64,000 nucleotides of DNA from Pseudomonadota bacterium (GTDB taxonomy: Bacteria > Pseudomonadota > Alphaproteobacteria > Rhodospirillales > Magnetospirillaceae). The notes below the pieces were generated by a model. That model was not told where the DNA came from. It searched no databases and saw only the letters and a list, made by a program, of their open reading frames with translations. The DNA lies in the NCBI GenBank assembly GCA_021781575.1, contig JAJXWP010000017.1:20543-84542 (forward strand). Reading direction: 5' to 3'. Below, in pieces: positions 42,865-51,099 of this stretch. Numbering within the stretch: position 1 is the stretch's first letter; every line of letters starts with the position of its first letter. A program made the translations under genes and the position numbers.

Positions 42865-43602
42865 ATGGATAAGAATTCCTTGCTGAAAGGTGCAATGCTC
42901 GGTCTTGTTTCGGCCGGCCTGGTCGCCGCCGGCGCCTGGGCTGCCGCCTTTCCGGGACCGAGTAGCGGCGCCTCGTCCAGTTCCAGCAGCGGCGGCGCTT
43001 CGTCAAGCTCCAGCGGCGGCACTTCATCAAGTTCCGGGGGCGGTGCCTCGTCAAGCTCTGGGGGCGGCACCTCGTCAAGTTCTGGGGGTGGCACCTCGTC
43101 AAGTTCTGGGGGTGGCACCTCGTCAAGTTCTGGGGGTGGCAGCTCGTCAAGCTCGGGAGGCGGTAACAATCCCGGCAGCATAACAAGTTGCGAAGGATTT
43201 TTTTCGGACAACATTCGAAAAATCACGGACTGGGGAAAGTTCAGTTATGAGTGGAATGTGCTCTCCGCCACCTCGAAGCTGATAAGGCTTAGCATTACAG
43301 TTAATAGTGATTCTGGGCAAAAAACATTCCCAGGGTTCAATTGTGGCATTTGTTACAATGGCACTGTTTACCCTATTGGCGCCAGGATGGAGAATTTCGG
43401 CTTCGATAGTGATGGGTTTGACAACAACAGGCGGAGCTGTGACGGGCGTTACGAAGACGGGCAAGGCGGCGATGGCGGCGACAACGGCCAACACAACGGT
43501 GACGGCTATGGCGGCGACAACGGCCAACACAACGGTGACGGCCACGGCGGCGACAACGGGAACGGCTCCGACGACGGCGACCACCACTCGGACGACCACT
43601 AA
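42865..43602 (+). CDS. Secreted Ser/Gly-repeat protein with acidic His/Asp tail
   Basis: 245 aa. The N-terminal hydrophobic signal/anchor covers residues 8-28. A low-complexity stalk (33-100) is made of SSSSGGG-type octets. A unique cysteine-containing domain (about 105-190, TSCEGFFSDNI, FNCGICYNGTVYP) is followed by a tail of 12-residue repeats GDNGQHNGDGxG ending in DDGDHHSDDH. No known family recognised. GGAGGGGG precedes the ATG. Its place ahead of the minor pilin genes and an acidic tail like that of the 116-aa protein suggest a pilus-linked surface protein, possibly binding divalent metal. Confidence 0.75.
   Translation: MDKNSLLKGAMLGLVSAGLVAAGAWAAAFPGPSSGASSSSSSGGASSSSSGGTSSSSGGGASSSSGGGTSSSSGGGTSSSSGGGTSSSSGGGSSSSSGGGNNPGSITSCEGFFSDNIRKITDWGKFSYEWNVLSATSKLIRLSITVNSDSGQKTFPGFNCGICYNGTVYPIGARMENFGFDSDGFDNNRRSCDGRYEDGQGGDGGDNGQHNGDGYGGDNGQHNGDGHGGDNGNGSDDGDHHSDDH
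42961..43164 (+). repeat. 24-bp tandem repeats encoding Ser/Gly octets
   Basis: About eight in-frame copies of a 24-base unit (GGCACCTCGTCAAG plus TTCTGGGGGT) sit inside the Ser/Gly protein gene. The last three full copies are almost identical, the earlier ones degenerate. Copy-number change would lengthen the stalk without shifting the frame. Confidence 0.9.
43474..43560 (+). repeat. 36-bp tandem repeats encoding GDNGQHNGDGxG
   Basis: Units start at 43474, 43510 and 43546 (36-base period); the first two are nearly identical and the third degenerates. They encode the Asp/Asn/His-rich tail of the same protein. Confidence 0.85.
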
Positions 43603-43670
43603 GTCGGATTCCCATCCTGTTCGCCCCGCCTAGGTCGCCCTGTCCGTGCCTGAAACCTGTCGCCTTCGCC

Positions 43671-46001
43671 ATGGCGGTATGGCGGCGGTCGGACACCGAC
43701 AGCCAGCGCGGGGCGGCACTGCTGGTGGCGGTTCTTGTCCTGCTGCTGGTCGGCTTGACGGTGATCGCCGGCATGCGCTACGAGGGCTCGAAGGTCGGCC
43801 TGGCACGCCAGCAAGCCGTGGCAAAGCAGACGACTGAGGTCATCCAGCGCGCCCTTTGGCAATTCGTCGCGCGGAACTATCGATTGCCCTGCCCCGCCGA
43901 CCCCACGGCGGGTAACGGTAACGAAGCCCCCGTCGGCGGTGGGACCTGCACATTTCCCAACGGAAGTACTTACGGCGTCGTTCCCTGGCACACCCTGGAA
44001 CTGCAGCAAAGCGACGCCTTGGACCCGTGGGGGAACCAGATCGGCTATGCCGTCAGCGGGCAAGGCTCCGGACTGGTTCTCCTTACCAACCCGTCAGCCC
44101 CCGCGAACCCAGGACCATTCCAGGTCCAGATTCCGACGCCCGGAACCGATTCCATCTGTGTCGGCCCCTGCTCGTCGTTTTCCAATCTCAACGCCTATGT
44201 CCTGATAAGTTTCGGCCCGGATGGCGCCGGAGCCTATACCGCGGCGGGCAAAAAAACCCCCGCCCCCGTCGGCACGACGGAATATCCCAATTCCCAAGTC
44301 GCCGCATTCCAGGTGAACTCGCCACAGCCCTTCGTTTCCGGCCCATACAACAACGGCACGCCGAACCGCGCCAATCTGTTCGATGATTGGCTGGTCTACC
44401 AGACCAGCGAACAGGTCTGCGAAAGCGTGAATTTCAATGAGCAACCGGTTGCAAGTTGGAAGAGCGCCTGCACACCCCTTACCGCGGGCCCGGCGCTGGC
44501 CGGCGACAACACCGCCGACCTGCTCAACACTTTGGCGGGTGGCCCGATCCAAGGCTATCAAGGCGACTATATCACCGCCGGATCGGCCGCCAATTGGCTG
44601 GCCATCGCCCAGACCAACAATGGCGGCACCGCGGGGACCGTTTGCGGGTCCGGCGCGTGCTCCAACCGCAACGGTTCGCTGGCGTTGCTGGGAAATGTGG
44701 GAACCGTGTCCCTTACCGACGCCAACGGGGCAAGCCTTGCCATCAGCGCCGGCAACACCCAGATCACCAATGGGCTGAACGGAGATTGGATCGGGGCCAA
44801 CAGCATGAACTCCTGCAGCCAATGCCCCTATGCGGGCCTCAATCCCGGCTATCTGGTTCCGGGACAGACTCTGACCTATACGTTCACCAACTCGTACACC
44901 AGCTTCGCTTTCGTCGATTACCTGGTGAACGGCGGCATGGCCGTACAGGTCACCGGCCTGGCCGGACCAAGCGCCACCGACCCCAGCACCGTCACCGTCG
45001 GCACCCTGACGATTACCAACGGCCCTTACGCGGATAATACTCACGCCACGATCACCTCGAGCCCGGCCTGCCTCGGCCCGGCGGGGCAATCCGTTTCCCA
45101 ACCGCCGGTCCCATGGCTGCAGAGTCTCTGGCTGGCGACTTATTCGACGACGATCACTGCGATTCCGAACAACCCAAACCCATACACGCAAAACACCTAC
45201 CCACCGCCGCTTTATGCCCAGCAGTGGCCGGCCGTCACCTTCGGCGCCACGCTTAGCAATTATAATGGAGAGTTCGACTATCAATTCGCCAATCGCAAGT
45301 TCCTGGACGCCTATGGGAACCCGCTGCCATTCAATATTTTGCAATTTCAGCTGCTTCCCTATTATGACGCCACCGGTGCGGCGGACGACACTCCCCCTTA
45401 CAAATACGGCATGCTGTTCGAGGGGCTGAAGGCCTGCCCGACATTTCCTGCCAACACCGTCACCATCGGAGGCACCGTCACCGCCCAGGATGTCATCAAG
45501 ATCACTTTTACCAATTCGGGCCTGTTCCAATCCCCGGTCACCGAGAGCTACACGGTGCAGGCGGGCGACACGCCCACCACGATCGCCGGCGCACTGGCCA
45601 GCCTGATCAACGCCGATATCACCCTGAGGGCCGCTTCGATCTCGGCCGACAATGTGGTGGCGACCACCAGCGCCGGATCGACCACCGACAATTTCGGCCC
45701 GCAGATCAATATCGTCAGCGAGGGGAATGTCTCCGTCGGGTCGAAGACGGCTCTGTCGACAAGCGTTACCGCGGGCAGCGGGCCGGGAACCGAGACCATC
45801 GCATTCAATCCGTCGAACGCCACCCTCGGCACATCGCCGGGCGCCTTCGTCTGCGACATGCGCGGCAATGGCCCGGCACCGACCTACACCACGCCATCCA
45901 CCCCACCCTACAGCACCTATCCACCGGGTGACGAATGGTGGAATCCACCGGTCAATGCGACGATGGATTGCAGCCTCCAAGACAATCTCAATCTCAAATG
46001 A
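43671..46001 (+). CDS. Very large minor pilin-like protein (PilX-type N-terminus)
   Basis: 776 aa. The N-terminus SQRGAALLVAVLVLLLVGLT is a prepilin/PilX-like signal and helix, lacking the usual Glu5. Next comes a module shared with the 303-aa minor pilin: YRLPCPAD, a Cys loop, VVPWHTLEL and DPWGNQIGYAV (residues 70-130). The remaining 600 residues are Thr/Ser/Asn-rich beta modules. One, at about 600-700, reads VTIGGTVTAQDVIKITFTN and resembles repeats in Rhodospirillales surface proteins. Probably a tip-located minor pilin or adhesin. Its stop overlaps the next start (ATGA). The start lacks a strong Shine-Dalgarno. Confidence 0.78.
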   Translation: MAVWRRSDTDSQRGAALLVAVLVLLLVGLTVIAGMRYEGSKVGLARQQAVAKQTTEVIQRALWQFVARNYRLPCPADPTAGNGNEAPVGGGTCTFPNGSTYGVVPWHTLELQQSDALDPWGNQIGYAVSGQGSGLVLLTNPSAPANPGPFQVQIPTPGTDSICVGPCSSFSNLNAYVLISFGPDGAGAYTAAGKKTPAPVGTTEYPNSQVAAFQVNSPQPFVSGPYNNGTPNRANLFDDWLVYQTSEQVCESVNFNEQPVASWKSACTPLTAGPALAGDNTADLLNTLAGGPIQGYQGDYITAGSAANWLAIAQTNNGGTAGTVCGSGACSNRNGSLALLGNVGTVSLTDANGASLAISAGNTQITNGLNGDWIGANSMNSCSQCPYAGLNPGYLVPGQTLTYTFTNSYTSFAFVDYLVNGGMAVQVTGLAGPSATDPSTVTVGTLTITNGPYADNTHATITSSPACLGPAGQSVSQPPVPWLQSLWLATYSTTITAIPNNPNPYTQNTYPPPLYAQQWPAVTFGATLSNYNGEFDYQFANRKFLDAYGNPLPFNILQFQLLPYYDATGAADDTPPYKYGMLFEGLKACPTFPANTVTIGGTVTAQDVIKITFTNSGLFQSPVTESYTVQAGDTPTTIAGALASLINADITLRAASISADNVVATTSAGSTTDNFGPQINIVSEGNVSVGSKTALSTSVTAGSGPGTETIAFNPSNATLGTSPGAFVCDMRGNGPAPTYTTPSTPPYSTYPPGDEWWNPPVNATMDCSLQDNLNLK

Positions 46002-46348
46002 TGAAGCCGTATCTCGCCCTTCCGGTCCTGGCCGGCTTGTTGACCACCCTATGGGGCGCCGAAGCCCGGGCCATGCCGGTGGATCTGGCTAATGCCTGCG
46101 GCGCCCTTCATTTCGCCGAGATCCGCCCGCTGATTGCGGTGCCGCGGGCCGTCATGGGCTATCGCTGGCTGCTCGACTCGGTGAACAACCGGGTGGTGAC
46201 GGTCAGCCTGCGGGTTGCCTTGCCCAATGGGCCACGGCAATACGATGGCTTCACCTGTTACCTGAGGCGCAACGGCTCGCTTGCGCCGGGTCGCGGCTCC
46301 GGCTCGGGCGACGGAGGAGACGACGACCATTCCGACGACGGCCACTGA
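45998..46348 (+). CDS. Small secreted protein with acidic His/Asp tail
   Basis: 116 aa. It has a signal peptide (MMKPYLALPVLAGLLTTLWG, cleaved near ARA), two cysteines in the mature part (NACGAL and FTCYLRR) and ends GDGGDDDHSDDGH. The middle (MGYRWLLDSVNNRVVTVSLR) resembles the central domain of the 245-aa Ser/Gly protein (SYEWNVLSATSKLIRLSITV), including a following FxCxxx motif, so the two may be paralogues. Translationally coupled to the large minor pilin. Its last 91 bases overlap the convergent methyltransferase gene. Function unknown. Confidence 0.7.
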   Translation: MMKPYLALPVLAGLLTTLWGAEARAMPVDLANACGALHFAEIRPLIAVPRAVMGYRWLLDSVNNRVVTVSLRVALPNGPRQYDGFTCYLRRNGSLAPGRGSGSGDGGDDDHSDDGH

Positions 46349-47655
46349 GCCGTGGGCTGCCGGTAGGCCAGAGGCCGCAGCAGAGGCAGGCGCCGGATGA
46401 AACGGAACATACCGTGCCGGTCGATCCACAGCGCGTATTGCACATAGACCGGGTCGCGCGACAGGTGCCGCTCCTCGGTCTTGGCGCGCATCACATAAAT
46501 GAAATTGAGCGCCACCAGCAACAGGCAGTGATTGAGGATGACCGAGACCGTTCCTTGCGTGACGAAGGGAACTGAAATCATCCACCACGATAGATTCTTT
46601 GCCAAATAGGCGGGATGTTTCGTCCACCGGTAAGGGCCATTGGTAATGATCCCCCGATGGCTCAGATTCGAGAATCGGGCTCCAAAGATCACGCTTGCCC
46701 AGACATAGAGCCCCGTCAGCATCAGAATCACGCTGCCCCACACCGTATAGAGAAACGGTGAGCCCCACAGCCACAGGTCCCATCTGTACCCGGTTCCGTA
46801 GTTCAGATAGACCCCGCCGAACAGCGACCAGAACGGCTGATAGCAGACCAGGGCGACCAACCAGCCGATGGCGCTTGGCTCGGCCGAGCGGAAATGCGTA
46901 TCGGTAATACGCAAGGACAGCAGATAGCCCATCGACACCAGGCCGACGTCAATGAAATAAAGACCCGAAAATATGATGTCGAATAACGCTTTGAAATCAC
47001 CAAGTCGGCTAAATTTCCACGACGTTACGTTGTCAATGCCCGCACACATCGCCACGAACATCAGCGGCAGGAAATAGGCCTTGACCAGCCAGCCAAGCAA
47101 ATGCTGCCGGACAATCCTTCCGTCGACCGATTTCCATTGGAAGAACGCCAGTTTCGCCATATGCCAATAGCCGTCATATGGATCAAGCATCTTCCGGTCG
47201 ATCAGAAAGAAATAGGGAACCGCTGCCACCAGCCAAAATGGCAACAGTAGCCGCAGCAGTCGAAAATACCTGTCGTAGAAATTTCCGCGGTATTCAGGAA
47301 ACAGCCAATACAGAAAACCCATCAGGCCTAATGTAACCACCAGGCCGAAAAACTTTTGCAGGGCTCTTGGCCAGGACGGAAAATCCTGACCGAAGTCGAG
47401 GCCCGTTGATGGCCGCCGATGAACCTTTTGCCAGACTATGTCGGCAAGACTGATGGCCCCGGCCGTCGATGCCATGACCAGGAGCGCGGACTTTACGGTG
47501 TCTCCCCCGAAGGGATGGAAAAGCGCCAGACATGCGGTTGCCGATAAAAACGCACCTGCGCCCAATGCTGCCACGCCGCCATGGGTCGCGGACCGAATGA
47601 ACTGTCGCTTTTCCCTGTGCATGATTTGGGAATTCTGAAACCTGCGTCGGAACAT
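46258..47655 (-). CDS. Isoprenylcysteine carboxyl methyltransferase (ICMT/PEMT)-like membrane protein
   Basis: 465 aa, about 9 membrane segments. The C-terminal third has the ICMT/phospholipid methyltransferase signature: SHRGIITNGPYRWTKHPAYL, then EERHLSRDPVYVQYA. Such enzymes use S-adenosylmethionine to methylate lipids or isoprenylated acceptors; the bacterial substrate is unknown. The last 30 residues are low-complexity Ser/Pro, encoded on the strand opposite the acidic tail of the 116-aa protein. A GGCGGAAAG box supports the ATG at 47655. Opposite orientation inside the pilin cluster suggests insertion or a linked surface modification. Confidence 0.8.
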   Translation of the reverse strand: MFRRRFQNSQIMHREKRQFIRSATHGGVAALGAGAFLSATACLALFHPFGGDTVKSALLVMASTAGAISLADIVWQKVHRRPSTGLDFGQDFPSWPRALQKFFGLVVTLGLMGFLYWLFPEYRGNFYDRYFRLLRLLLPFWLVAAVPYFFLIDRKMLDPYDGYWHMAKLAFFQWKSVDGRIVRQHLLGWLVKAYFLPLMFVAMCAGIDNVTSWKFSRLGDFKALFDIIFSGLYFIDVGLVSMGYLLSLRITDTHFRSAEPSAIGWLVALVCYQPFWSLFGGVYLNYGTGYRWDLWLWGSPFLYTVWGSVILMLTGLYVWASVIFGARFSNLSHRGIITNGPYRWTKHPAYLAKNLSWWMISVPFVTQGTVSVILNHCLLLVALNFIYVMRAKTEERHLSRDPVYVQYALWIDRHGMFRFIRRLPLLRPLAYRQPTAQWPSSEWSSSPPSPEPEPRPGASEPLRLR

Positions 47656-47748
47656 GATCTTTCCGCCTTGCGGCGAATCAAAGGCTAGACCATTTCATGA
47701 ATAAGAACGTATAACTTTCTCAAGGGAGCAGGGAAAACCGGCAGGACC

Positions 47749-48660
47749 ATGACGAACCAGCGTGGCTTCACCCTTATTGAAATGGCTTTTGTATTGGCCA
47801 TTATAGGGTTGCTCGTCGGGGGAGGCATTGTCGCCCTCGGACCGGTGCTCGCCAAGGTTCGCGTCACCCAGACCAATACGGCCCTCGACCAGATCGAGAA
47901 CGCCCTGGTCCTGTTCGCCATCCGCAACAATCGACTGCCCTGCCCGGCCGATGGCAGTTTCACCAACAGCAACACCAATTACGGACTGGAGAACGGGGGG
48001 AATTCGCCACCGACCAATGGCGGCAACTGCGGCGTAGCGCTCACCCATTCCGTAATACCCTGGAGAACGCTGGGTATCGACGAACAATACTCGATCGACG
48101 GCTGGGGCAACCGCATAGCCTATTTTCCGGCAAATGCCGCCATTCCCGGGGTGATCGATACATTGGTCGATGCGACCACCTCCAGCTCGGCCTTATGCCT
48201 GTTCCGCAACATCACCTCGGGGACGACGACGAGAGAAGCGCTTTGCGACCCCGTCACCAAGGGCCTCAGCCCTTCCTACCCTTACGGCAGCTACATCCCC
48301 GTCTATGTCGCGGCAAATCCGGCCGGCAATGAACTGACCACCGCCCAGGCGCCGCCCAGCCCGGGGAATTCGACGCTAGCCGCCGGCGACGGCGGACGCG
48401 CCGCTTACGTGCTGATCAGCCACGGCAGGAGCGGCTGGTATGGCTGGAACAAGGCCGGCATCCAAATCGCCGCGCCGGCCGGCTCCGTCATCAAAGCGTA
48501 CAATTCCGACGGCAGTGCGCCCGGCGGAGGATTTGTCCAAGGCACCGCCATCGGCGGCTGGCCGCCCGTCGGCGCCAACTATTTCGACGACATCGTCCGC
48601 TGGCGGTCGCCGGCCTTCATCATCCAGCTTTGCGGGTCGGGGGCATGCGGCAATCCATGA
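47749..48660 (+). CDS. Type IV prepilin-like minor pilin with N-terminal methylation site
   Basis: 303 aa. A classic prepilin leader MTNQRG is followed by FTLIEMAFVLAIIGLLVGGG, with Glu5 of the mature form present. It then has the module NNRLPCPAD, VIPWRTLGI, DGWGNRIAYFP shared with the 776-aa protein, plus several cysteines (SALCLFRN, EALCDPV, LCGSGACGNP). It is probably cleaved and methylated by a prepilin peptidase not seen here, and assembled as a minor pilin. Its end overlaps the lytic transglycosylase start by 4 bases. Confidence 0.88.
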   Translation: MTNQRGFTLIEMAFVLAIIGLLVGGGIVALGPVLAKVRVTQTNTALDQIENALVLFAIRNNRLPCPADGSFTNSNTNYGLENGGNSPPTNGGNCGVALTHSVIPWRTLGIDEQYSIDGWGNRIAYFPANAAIPGVIDTLVDATTSSSALCLFRNITSGTTTREALCDPVTKGLSPSYPYGSYIPVYVAANPAGNELTTAQAPPSPGNSTLAAGDGGRAAYVLISHGRSGWYGWNKAGIQIAAPAGSVIKAYNSDGSAPGGGFVQGTAIGGWPPVGANYFDDIVRWRSPAFIIQLCGSGACGNP

Positions 48661-49937
48661 GAATTGCCGGGAACCGTGGCATCCCACGCGCCGACACGAA
48701 ATCTTCTTGGCCGGGGGAAGAGAGCGCTCCGCCCTTCGGCCGTCGGGGTGACGGAGGCGGAGCCCGGGCCGCCCTGCGGAGCCTGCTGCTCTGCGCGCCG
48801 CTGGCCGCCCTGGCGGTTTCACCCCGGCCGGCGGCGGCACAGATCGAGGGAACCGCAGGGCGGCCCAGTTGCCTGGCAGAGATCGCCAAGGCGGAACAGC
48901 GCTACCATATCCCGGCCAGACTGCTGGTCGCGGTGGGACTGGCCGAGTCCGGGCGGCGCGATCCCGCTTCGCGAATGGTGGCGCCGTGGCCGTGGACGTT
49001 GAACGCCCAAGGAACGGGCCATTTCTACGACAGCGCCGACGAGGCGGCGCGTGAGGCCGCGAAGCTTTTGGACCGGAACATCGGGGTGGTCGATGTCGGC
49101 TGCATGCAGGTGGACCTGTTCCACCACCCCCATGCCTTTCCGACCCTGCGCGCTGCCTTCGATCCGGCCGGCAATGTGGATTTCGCCGCGCAATATCTTC
49201 GCCGGCTATATGAGAACGACCGGTCATGGCCAAGCGCCGTCGCCGCCTACCACGCCGGCGATCCGGCCAAAGGCGCCGATTATCTGGCCCGGGTGCTGTA
49301 TTATTGGAAGGACCAACGGGTCGCCGTCGGCCATGCGCGCGGTTTTAGTGTCGAGGAGAGCCCGCGGCCGCTGGATCTGGCCAGCGACTTCTTCGTCAGG
49401 AAGCACTATGCCTCGGCCCTGGCCATCTACCGGGCGGCGCTGAACTCCACCCCCGACGACGTCACGGCGCTGCTGGGCGCCGCCCAATGCCTGCGGGAAC
49501 TGGGCCGCGCCGAGGATGCCCGCTCACAGTTGGAGCGGGCGCTGGCCGTCGACCCCACCAATCGCCTGGCCCTGGATATCCTGCTGCGCCTGATCGCCGG
49601 ACAGCCCCCCGAACAACGGCTGACCCACCTGCTCTCGGCCCGGCAAGTGGCCCCCGGCAACGCCGAAATCCCGGCGCGTATCGCCATGCTCGAAGCCGGC
49701 CGGGGCCGCCTGGCCGAGGCCTTGCCCCAGATGGCCGATGCCGTGCGGTTGGCGCCCGACAACCCCGCCATGCTGCTGGATTACGCCCTGCTGCTCGATC
49801 GTTCCGGCAAGGCGATGGAGGCCATCCAGGCCTATGGCCGGTTTCTCCGGACCTACCGTCCGGGGACCGTCGCCCTGACCGTGCCGCTGAGCGACGTAAA
49901 GCAGCGCTATGCGTATCTGCAGAGCATCGGCCACTAG
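48657..49937 (+). CDS. Lytic transglycosylase (SLT-like) with TPR repeats
   Basis: 426 aa. N-terminal signal/anchor (about 38-61), SLT-type domain (70-200) with catalytic Glu97 in VGLAESGR, then NIGVVDVGCMQVDLFHHP and AVAAYHAG. The TPR region (about 240-420) has helices such as VTALLGAAQCLRELGRAEDA. It would open peptidoglycan for pilus assembly, and the TPR part may recruit pilus proteins. ATG 48657 overlaps the upstream stop (ATGA); in-frame ATG 48645 and TTG 48630 are alternatives. Ten bases before pilT. Confidence 0.88.
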   Translation: MRIAGNRGIPRADTKSSWPGEESAPPFGRRGDGGGARAALRSLLLCAPLAALAVSPRPAAAQIEGTAGRPSCLAEIAKAEQRYHIPARLLVAVGLAESGRRDPASRMVAPWPWTLNAQGTGHFYDSADEAAREAAKLLDRNIGVVDVGCMQVDLFHHPHAFPTLRAAFDPAGNVDFAAQYLRRLYENDRSWPSAVAAYHAGDPAKGADYLARVLYYWKDQRVAVGHARGFSVEESPRPLDLASDFFVRKHYASALAIYRAALNSTPDDVTALLGAAQCLRELGRAEDARSQLERALAVDPTNRLALDILLRLIAGQPPEQRLTHLLSARQVAPGNAEIPARIAMLEAGRGRLAEALPQMADAVRLAPDNPAMLLDYALLLDRSGKAMEAIQAYGRFLRTYRPGTVALTVPLSDVKQRYAYLQSIGH

Positions 49938-49946
49938 AGGACCGCC

Positions 49947-51092
49947 ATGGAGATCACCGAACTTCTCGCCTTCACCATGCAGAGCAAGGGCTCCGACCTG
50001 CATCTGTCCAGTGGCAACCCGCCGCTGGTGCGCATCTCGGGCGACCTCAAGCCGCTGAAATGCGACCCGCTGACCGGCGATCAGGTCAAGGCCATGCTCT
50101 ATTCCATCATGACGGAGGAACAGCGGTCCGAATACGAGGAGGAGCGCGACCTGGACTTCGCCATCGCCTTCGGCGAATCGGCCCGCTTCCGCGTCAACGC
50201 CTTCAACATCAATCGCGGACCGGCGGCCGTGTTCCGCACCATTCCGACGGTGATTCCGTCGCTGGACGACTTGAACGCCCCGGCAATGTTCAGACAGTTC
50301 GCCGAGTTCGAGAAGGGATTGGTCCTGGTCACCGGCCCCACCGGTTCGGGCAAGTCGACCACGCTAGCGGCGATGATCAACCACATCAACAAGAGCTTCA
50401 ACAAGCATGTGCTGACCATCGAGGACCCGGTGGAATTCGTTCACAAGTCGGATCGCTCGCTGATCAACCATCGCGAGGTCGGACGCCACACCAAGTCCTT
50501 CGCCCGCGCCTTGAAGAGCGCGCTGCGGGAGGACCCCGACGTCATCCTGGTGGGCGAGATGCGCGATCACGAAACCATCGGTCTGGCGCTCACCGCCGCC
50601 GAAACCGGGCATCTGGTGATGGGCACGCTGCACACCAGTTCGGCCGCCAAGACCATCGATCGCATCGTCGACGTCTTCCCGGCCGGCGACAAGGAAATGG
50701 TGCGATCGATGCTGGCCGGCTCGCTGCAGGCGGTGATCAGCCAAATCCTCTTGAAGAAGGTCGGCGGCGGGCGCGTGGCGGCGCACGACATCCTGGTGGG
50801 GACGCCGGCGGTGCGCAACCTGATCCGCGAGAACAAGGTGCCGCAGATCACCTCGATGATGCAGATGGGCCAGCGCTACGGCATGCAGACCATGGAGGAT
50901 TCGGTCAAGGCGCTGGTATCCGACGGATTGGTCGACGCCAGCGAAATGGACCGCTTCGCCGCCCCGGGCCAGGACAAGGCGACGGTCCACGCCGCCCCGG
51001 CCGCCAGCGAGGCGCCGCAAGCCCCGGCCCGGCCCCAGCCGGCCGCGCAGCCGCAGCCGCAGAAGCGTGGCGTGGCGAGTCTGTTCCGGTGA
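49947..51092 (+). CDS. pilT: Type IV pilus retraction ATPase PilT
   Basis: 381 aa. A PilT N-terminal domain (SKGSDLHLSSGNPPLVRISG) is followed by Walker A GPTGSGKST, the Asp box TIEDPVEFVH, Walker B ILVGEMRD and the His box TGHLVMGTLHT. A proline/alanine-rich tail of about 35 residues ends it. As a hexameric cytoplasmic motor it depolymerises pili for twitching. Start after GAGGACCGCC. It is followed seven bases later by pilU. Confidence 0.97.
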   Translation: MEITELLAFTMQSKGSDLHLSSGNPPLVRISGDLKPLKCDPLTGDQVKAMLYSIMTEEQRSEYEEERDLDFAIAFGESARFRVNAFNINRGPAAVFRTIPTVIPSLDDLNAPAMFRQFAEFEKGLVLVTGPTGSGKSTTLAAMINHINKSFNKHVLTIEDPVEFVHKSDRSLINHREVGRHTKSFARALKSALREDPDVILVGEMRDHETIGLALTAAETGHLVMGTLHTSSAAKTIDRIVDVFPAGDKEMVRSMLAGSLQAVISQILLKKVGGGRVAAHDILVGTPAVRNLIRENKVPQITSMMQMGQRYGMQTMEDSVKALVSDGLVDASEMDRFAAPGQDKATVHAAPAASEAPQAPARPQPAAQPQPQKRGVASLFR

Positions 51093-51099
51093 GGCCCCG

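Noticed and set aside
42961..43164. 24-bp repeats considered as a CRISPR array
   Set aside because: No unique spacers; units are contiguous, in frame and encode a Ser/Gly stalk.
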